From Setoptus koraiensis (lineage: Eukaryota > Arthropoda), in the NCBI GenBank assembly GCA_048013815.1, contig CM106586.1:4774001-4838000 (forward strand): a stretch of DNA of 64,000 nucleotides. Direction: 5' to 3'. Below the pieces are notes generated by a model that saw only the letters and a program-made list of their open reading frames with translations, was not told the origin of the DNA and made no database searches. Below, piece after piece: positions 59,026 through 64,000 of this stretch. How positions within the stretch are numbered: the stretch's first letter is position 1; each line of letters opens with the position of its first letter. The position numbers were made by a program, and so were the translations under genes.

Positions 59026-62000
59026 CTGTTTTGTGCATTTGGGGCGCAGAAAATTGGGGAAAATTTTGAAATTAGGGCAAGAAATCGGTGGAAACAAGAT
59101 GGCGGGTTAGTTAGACGTAATAACATTAAGTGGCCAATACAGTTGTGCGGGCGATCGCGGGCTGAGACAGTCACGCCCCGCCGCGGCTGCCGACCGGAGC
59201 CGCCGGCCGAGTCTAGTGGCCAAAGTGACCGGCAGAGTGGCCGAAGTGAGCGGCAGTTTGGTTTTAGTTCGAACCCGGCGACCGCTCACCTGTCGGCCGG
59301 ACGCCAGCGGTCGAGCAGCGGGCGAGTCCGCTGACATCAATTTGTGGCGACACGATGAGCTCGTCGCTGTCCAATTGAAACGACGGGCAGCAACAGGTGA
59401 TTAGTCGGTGCTTGTGGCCCCGATTAGCTCATTAGCTCGCCTGATTGATGTCGGCCAGTCGGTCAGTCGGCTGGCCTGCTGGTGGCGTGCGTGCGAACCC
59501 ATTAATTAGCCGACCGACACGACGGCACTGGCATGATGTGGCCGACGCCAGCGCCGCGATGCGACCAGGTGAAGAGATGTGCATGTTATGCAAAACATGT
59601 TTCGCTCACGGCAGCAAATTGCCGCTTGTTGCGCAACAGTGTGGCCGGCAGTTACGAGTGGCCGGCGACAGTTGCTGCCGTCTTGATGTAAATATAAACT
59701 GTGGATAAACTCACCTTCGGCCTCTGTGCACTCCTCGTCCAGAATGAGCGAGTCGCATTTCTGGCAGCGCGGCTTGAACAATTCCACGAAGTGCCTGTGA
59801 CAGTAGAGGCTGGCCACCGAGACCACTTTTGACAGTTGGCCAGTTGTGTGCGATTGTTCCATTGTTGTCTTGTTGTCCTCATTTAGTGTCACCATTGAGC
59901 TGTCATCGGCGCCGCCAGCTGACGCGCTTGTTGCGGTTGTTGTTGTTGTCGTGCAGCCGCTGATTGACATTGGCGCCAAATTGACATAATCGTCCATAAA
60001 TGATTTGATTATGTTGGCGTGATGCTGCTGCTGCTGCTGACTGCCATTGTCTTGCTGTTTGTTGGCCCCGGTCAGCTGTTTGTTGGCCCCGGTCAGCTGT
60101 TTGTTGGCCGCGCTCGGCTGTTTGTGTTGTTGCTCGTCCAGTGACAGCGGTTGCGTCTTGGCGCAACCGGCGCCTATCTGGTTGACGTAAATGAGGGCGC
60201 GCAAATCGACTATTACCTCGTGACAAATGGTGCACGAGAAACACTCCAGGTGAAAGTAGACTAGATCGCTGTTGTTGCCCTTTCGCAGTGGCGCTGCGGT
60301 CGACTGCTGCTGCTGCTGCTGTTGCAATTGTTGTTGCTGCTGTTGTCGCTTTGCAGCCATTTGCTTGCTGGTTGCGTCATTGGTGTCATCGTTCGTGCTC
60401 AATTGTTGCGTAGAATTTGCCGACGAGCAGCGCCTAAATAAGCGCCGACTTTTCGCGCTGATGAACCCGTTGAGAGAGCGGCCCGTGCGCCTCGTCGCCT
60501 CCTCAGATACCTCGTCAGCGTTAGGCGACGACGACCACTGACCGCCTGCCTGACACACACCCGAGCCGCCGGTGCTGCCGCTGTTGGCGCCCGTTGTGTG
60601 TAGGCGCAAAAAATTATCACAAGACAACGATTTACTAGTTACGTAACGGTGCTGACGAATGCCCATGGGCGAGTCGGGCGGCTCGTCCAATCCGCTGCCC
60701 CCGTTACTGCTACTGCCACTGCTGCTGCTGCTACTTCCGCTGCTATTGCTTGTTGCCCTGTCGGTGCCCTGCTCCGACGACGAGTGCCCACTGAGGGTGC
60801 CCATGCCCTCGTCCGAAGACGAGGGCGACGCGGGCGACGGTATCACGGATTCGCTGTGCGCGGCTGCCACTACCACGTGGCCAGTTGCGGGCGCCGCTGT
60901 TGCCGCCGTTATGTCGATGGGGTGCCGCTGGGGCGCGGTTGTGTGACCATTGGTTTTGGCGTCTGTTGAATCCACCAGTTGCTTGGATGATGATTTCACC
61001 GTTAGCAGGCTGCTGGCGCCCTTGCCGGCGCTCTGTTGCTTCACTATGGATTGTTTGCCGGCGCTTTGCAGTCCCAGCATGCGCTCGATGGGCGGCATAT
61101 TGAGCACCCTGACCGCGGCACAGCCCACGGGGATGGTCTGGTGGCACTGCGCTCGCATTGTTCGCATTGGGCACGTATTTTGGTCGGGTGCGGGTTGAGC
61201 GTCGGTGCGGGTCGGGTTCCGGGTACGCGTCGAGTGTCGGGTGCGCGTCGAGTGTCGAGTGTCGAGTGTCGGGTGCGGGACGGAGGGGAGAGGAAGAAAA
61301 AGTGAGCAGGGATGTGAGAGAGCGTTCGATCGAGTGAGAGATGTGCGCAAATGTTGCATGCCGAACGTGGACGATGAACCCTGTCGCTGTCGGCCGAAAC
61401 GTCAGCGACATCAACCGCGCCAACAGAATCAAGTTACGTAATAATCGGATGTGGCAGCGGTTACGTAATAATCGGATGTGGCAGCGGTTACAAGTGGTTG
61501 CAACTTGCATCGAGACTTGCGCTGACTAGGCGTTATCACTGTGCGTCGACTCTGTCTCAACTGGGGCTCAGCACACTGTTAACTGGCTGGCGGTGGCGCC
61601 ACGCTACACAAACATCGGAACCTATTATCTAACATAATAATACTATAACAACATTATATTATAATATGATATTATAGACGGCACACACAATAGATATGAC
61701 GGATATAATCACAATAATAATAGACGGATAGACGGATGGCGAGATGGCGCGCATGATGTGTCATGGCCGCGATGTCCGACTCGCTCTGGCGACTGTCAGG
61801 CGCTACAATTATCGCATCTGCTCGCCAATGTCGATGCCACTCGTCATCTCGGCCGTCCGTTCGGCTGTCCGTCGGGCCGTCTGTTCGGCCGTCCGTCGGG
61901 CCGTCTGTTCGGCCGTCCGCTGGGCCGTCGGGCCGGCGAGCGTTCCGTTCGGGTTCATGTCTGACCCACTGGGCACTGGGCACGTAATGGATCAGAGGCA

Positions 62001-63632
62001 GAAAAGAATGGCGCCACCGATCAATGGTGCGCTTGCTATCGAGCGGTCGCTCGCTGACAGCCGACTGAGCGGGCCGGCCCGGCCCATGGCCGCTCCAAAT
62101 TTCGGGCTCATGGCCGCTCCAAACTTCGGGCTCATAGCCGCTCCGAATTTCGCAGTGCAGAGTTGGCTCGGGACGAGCGGACAGCGACCAAAAGCGGACA
62201 GCGCGCCGCGTCGAATCTCGCCAATCAGAGTGACCTGTCGTTAAATTAATGATTGTCGCAATGATTCATCATCGCTGCGTCGCATGCTGCCGTGTTGTGA
62301 CAATCGACGATTGACACAACAATGATGCTGCTCAGACAAATTGTCAGTCATCGAGCCACTCGAGACTCTCGAGTCGAGAGAGCCAGCGTCAGCCAGACAG
62401 AGCGGCTAATGAGCGATTTTCTAACTAAAGCGCTTGTAATGAGCGATTTAGTTAGTTTGGCCGAGCTAATGGGCAGCAGCGCGCAGGCGAGTTGCGCACA
62501 GGTGAGCCGCGCACGACAGGTGAGTGCGAGCGACAGGTGAGTGCGAGCGAGATGTCATTGGACTGGCAAGCGGCCAGCCAGCGCTTGTTAGCGTTTAGTG
62601 GGTAAAGTTTAGTTTTGGCATGCCGAGCGACAATAAAACTGGGAAGGTCGCGGCGGAGTCATGCCAGCTCGCACTTGCTATTGAGCTGCCGCTGAACTGC
62701 GCTCAAATGTCAGATAATGTATCGGATCGAGTGACCATTAGCATAACAAGTTGGCCAGTGGGCGCCATTAGCGACACCGGCGCCCATAACAGGCTTGATT
62801 TATTTGATGCGTCTGGCGGCTAATTGTGCCATTAGCATTGATTGATATCGAGGCCGCTCGCAAGCTGCCGGCCAGCGGCCGCTGCCAGGATATTCGGCTA
62901 TTCGGATATTCACCTGTCGGTGGCTGCGCTCGGGCACGCCGGACAGGTGAATATCCGAATGGCCGGACATGGCCCGATATTCAGCTGTGCGACGTGCGCG
63001 ATAATTTCGGGCCGACATCTCACGGCATCGGTTGGCACAGGTAAAGATGATGGGCACAGGTAAAGACGATGGGCACGGGTAAAGACGATGGGCACGGGTA
63101 AAGACGATGGGCACGGGTAAAGACGGTGGGCACAGGTGGCCAAGAGCGGCCAAAAGTGACCGAAAAAAGGCCAAAGCGGCCAAACTCACCTTGAAGCAGC
63201 GCACGGCGCTGGCGGCGGCATCCAATTTGCCGCTGCTGAGATTGTGTTGCGATTTTGAGCGTTTGCCTGTCGCCTGAGCGGCCTGTTTCTGGCCACTTGT
63301 TGACTTGATTATTGTTGACACTGGGTGGTGCGTTGTTGTCGCTGTCAGCGATAATTGGCAGCGCAAATTCAGCGAGGCCAACAGGCCTGAGGAGCGCGAA
63401 TCCGCGGGCCGCTGCCGCTCGCCCGTCACGTAGTGCAGCTGGGCCTTCAGTTGGGAGGCCCGCTTCTTTTGTGACCTGATGAATTTGATCTCTTGCTTGG
63501 TTGTGTTGAGGTTGCCCGTCGGGTTGGCCATCGCTTGGCCGGCCGCGGTTAATTTCGAGCAAAAATTGTCCAACATTTGCGCGTCCTGCTGCGGCACCTG
63601 ATACTTGAGCTGCTGCTGGCGCCAATGGGTAC
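55097..63632 (-). CDS. pk: Prickle-type PET-LIM planar cell polarity protein, 5' exons beyond window
   Basis: Three minus-strand exons (63632-63190, 61146-59715, 59025-55097) encode the end of a PET domain, three LIM zinc-binding domains and a long tail. Prickle is a membrane-associated cytoplasmic component of core planar cell polarity, working with Van Gogh/Strabismus. Evidence: PET-like HWRQQQLKYQVPQQD; LIM2 KPRCQKCDSLILDEECTEAEG followed by KVWHIGHFCCTECQTPLGGQQ; LIM3 with KSLLGMPFLP; a CSTCSSSD motif like that in Prickle tails; and the C-terminal CAAX box CRII, which Testin lacks. LIM1 and LIM2 carry long low-complexity insertions. The tail is Gln-, Ser/Arg- and His-rich. Splice phases agree. 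Espinas is an alternative within the same family. The start codon is not in the window. Confidence 0.82.
57959..58096 (-). repeat. (CAG/CAA)46 polyglutamine tract in the Prickle-type gene
   Basis: Forty-six consecutive Gln codons mixing CAG and CAA, bounded by Met and Ser. The opposite strand shows open Cys- or Leu-rich frames, which are artefacts. The codon mixture should slow slippage compared with pure CAG. Confidence 0.95.
59026..59714 (-). other. Prickle-type intron (689 bp, phase 1)
   Basis: Donor GAAG|GTGAG, acceptor AAAACAG. It interrupts the coding sequence right after ECTEAEG in LIM2. No gene within it was recognised. Confidence 0.85.
59715..61146 (-). CDS. pk: Prickle-type exon: LIM1 with very large internal insertions, start of LIM2
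   Basis: The acceptor GAGCGCAG joins TGC to the previous exon, making CFK|C, the first zinc pair of LIM1, followed by HQTIPVGCAAVRV. The second zinc cluster (YFHLECFSCTICHEVIVDL) appears only about 270 residues later. The insertion is open throughout and rich in Ser, Thr, Asn and Gln. A second insertion of about 130 residues, with three QLTGANK-type repeats, precedes YCHRHF, which closes LIM1. KPRCQKC begins LIM2. The end is a phase-1 donor. Confidence 0.8.
60059..60122 (-). repeat. 21-bp coding repeat, three copies, in the LIM1 insertion
   Basis: TGTTTGTTGGCCCCGGTCAG (on +), a 21-bp unit, occurs twice and a third time in altered form, coding for ANKQLTG units on the - strand. It keeps frame, as expected for expansion inside a coding region. 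Confidence 0.85.
62896..62964. repeat. Long hairpin, 23-bp arms, 23-nt loop, in Prickle-type intron
   Basis: Arms 62896-62918 and 62942-62964 pair over all 23 positions, with one G-T (G-U) wobble. Each arm contains GGATATTCACCTGTC or its complement. The geometry resembles a short pre-miRNA and would fold on either strand. Whether it is processed is unknown. Confidence 0.8.
63044..63138. repeat. 19-bp minisatellite (GATGGGCACGGGTAAAGAC)
   Basis: Five near-identical units begin about 50 bp inside the intron from the exon ending at 63190. They are preceded by the AT-rich beginning of the same unit. Confidence 0.9.
63190..63632 (-). CDS. pk: Prickle-type exon: C-terminal part of PET domain and start of LIM1
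   Basis: Acceptor CATGACAG (after a CCCCTCTTAC tract) and donor CTTCAAG|GTGAG. It encodes HWRQQQLKYQVPQQDAQMLD, EIKFIRSQKKRA and a Ser/Gln-rich linker, ending AVRCFK. Only the joined exon supplies the first CxxC of LIM1. The acceptor needs one base from an upstream exon that is not in the window. The PET sequence is divergent but keeps the QQL-YQ-P core. Confidence 0.7.
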
Positions 63633-64000
63633 CTGTCATGATGTAAGAGGGGCGAGTCACTCGATTAGTTTCGGGTTGTTTGCTTTCGGGTTGCTTGCTT
63701 TCAGGTTGCTTGGTTGCTTGGTTGCGTCATTATCGGTATTTTCGGTGGTTCGCCGGTGCAGTTTCGTTACTGTTTCGCTGTTTCGTTGCGATTGTTTCGC
63801 TGCGATTGTTTCGCTGCGGCGGCGCTTGGTTGTTTTGTGCGCCGGTCGGTGGTGGCGCTCTCGCCGGAGTCGGTCGGTGCAGTGCGCGACCGGCCGACGA
63901 CAGGTTGCCGCTGTTATTGGCCCGTTGGCCGGTGTGCGGCTGTCAGCGGTCGGCGCCGACCGCTCTGCGCATCGACGCCGAGCTCCGAGCATCGTCCGGG
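63633..64000 (-). other. Upstream intron of the Prickle-type gene at the window edge
   Basis: GC-rich, with a GTTTCGCTG/GATTGTTTCGCTGC repeat near 63760-63815. The minus-strand open frame here ends before the acceptor and has an Arg/Thr-rich composition typical of chance, so I treat it as intron. Confidence 0.55.

Larger units (their letters stand above)
61147..63189 (-). other. Prickle-type intron (2.04 kb, phase 0)
   Basis: GT-AG intron with TTACGTAA at 61434-61441 and 61461-61468, a GTCGAGTGTCGG-type repeat (61226-61275), GGCCGTCCGTCGGGCC repeats (61845-61930), a roughly 24-bp repeat (62085-62150), the 69-nt hairpin at 62896-62964 and a 19-bp repeat (63044-63138) near its 5' end. No protein recognised. 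Confidence 0.8.

Noticed and set aside
59214-59300. Possible tRNA, from an AGTTCGAACCC B-box-like word
   Set aside because: No matching A box, acceptor stem or anticodon arm could be built.
63657-63992. Minus-strand frame as a 5' coding exon of the Prickle-type gene
   Set aside because: It terminates before the acceptor at 63633, and its Arg/Thr-rich sequence lacks PET features.

Overview
The window looks like nuclear DNA of an arthropod, possibly a chelicerate such as a mite. Three kinds of evidence support this: animal genes (an Eag-type potassium channel, TOR kinase and a Prickle-type PET-LIM protein), GT-AG introns, and TATA plus TCAGTT initiator promoters. CAA/CAG-rich coding repeats and very many microsatellites and minisatellites fit too. 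The species is not identified. A run of exactly 500 N (45504-46003) is an assembly gap. I saw no rRNA, tRNA, CRISPR array, retroelement, DNA transposon or virus-derived element.

Layout. (1) 1-25762 has no gene I can support. It is repeat-rich and carries dozens of GGGCCC palindromes, many TTACGTAA palindromes and several hairpins. It may be the first intron and/or upstream flank of eag. (2) 25763-41408, + strand: nine exons of an eag (KCNH1/5-type) channel, from within the PAS domain to the stop codon. The exon for the extreme N-terminus (PAS cap) was not found. A 9.8 kb intron splits the PAS domain and holds two further open, phase-compatible segments that could be an alternative 5' part of the gene. 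(3) 42239-43729 and 44436-gap, + strand: two tandem, intronless copies of an unrecognised signal-peptide protein. Their promoters are duplicated too. The 3' end of the second copy is lost in the gap. (4) 46315-54411, + strand: a complete Target of Rapamycin kinase in one uninterrupted 2,698-codon frame. (5) 63632-55097, - strand: three exons of a Prickle-type protein (end of PET, three LIM domains, long low-complexity tail, C-terminal CAAX box). Its 5' exons lie beyond the right edge. TOR and the Prickle gene converge, with 685 bp between their stop codons.

The genes do not form an operon and have no evident shared pathway. Eag acts in neuronal excitability, TOR in growth control and Prickle in planar cell polarity. 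The duplicated secreted or membrane proteins are unknown. The features most worth a second look are the possible alternative eag exons, the huge insertions inside Prickle LIM1, the intronless TOR with a shortened regulatory loop, the mosaic tandem pair, and the sharp boundary of GGGCCC enrichment near 33 kb.
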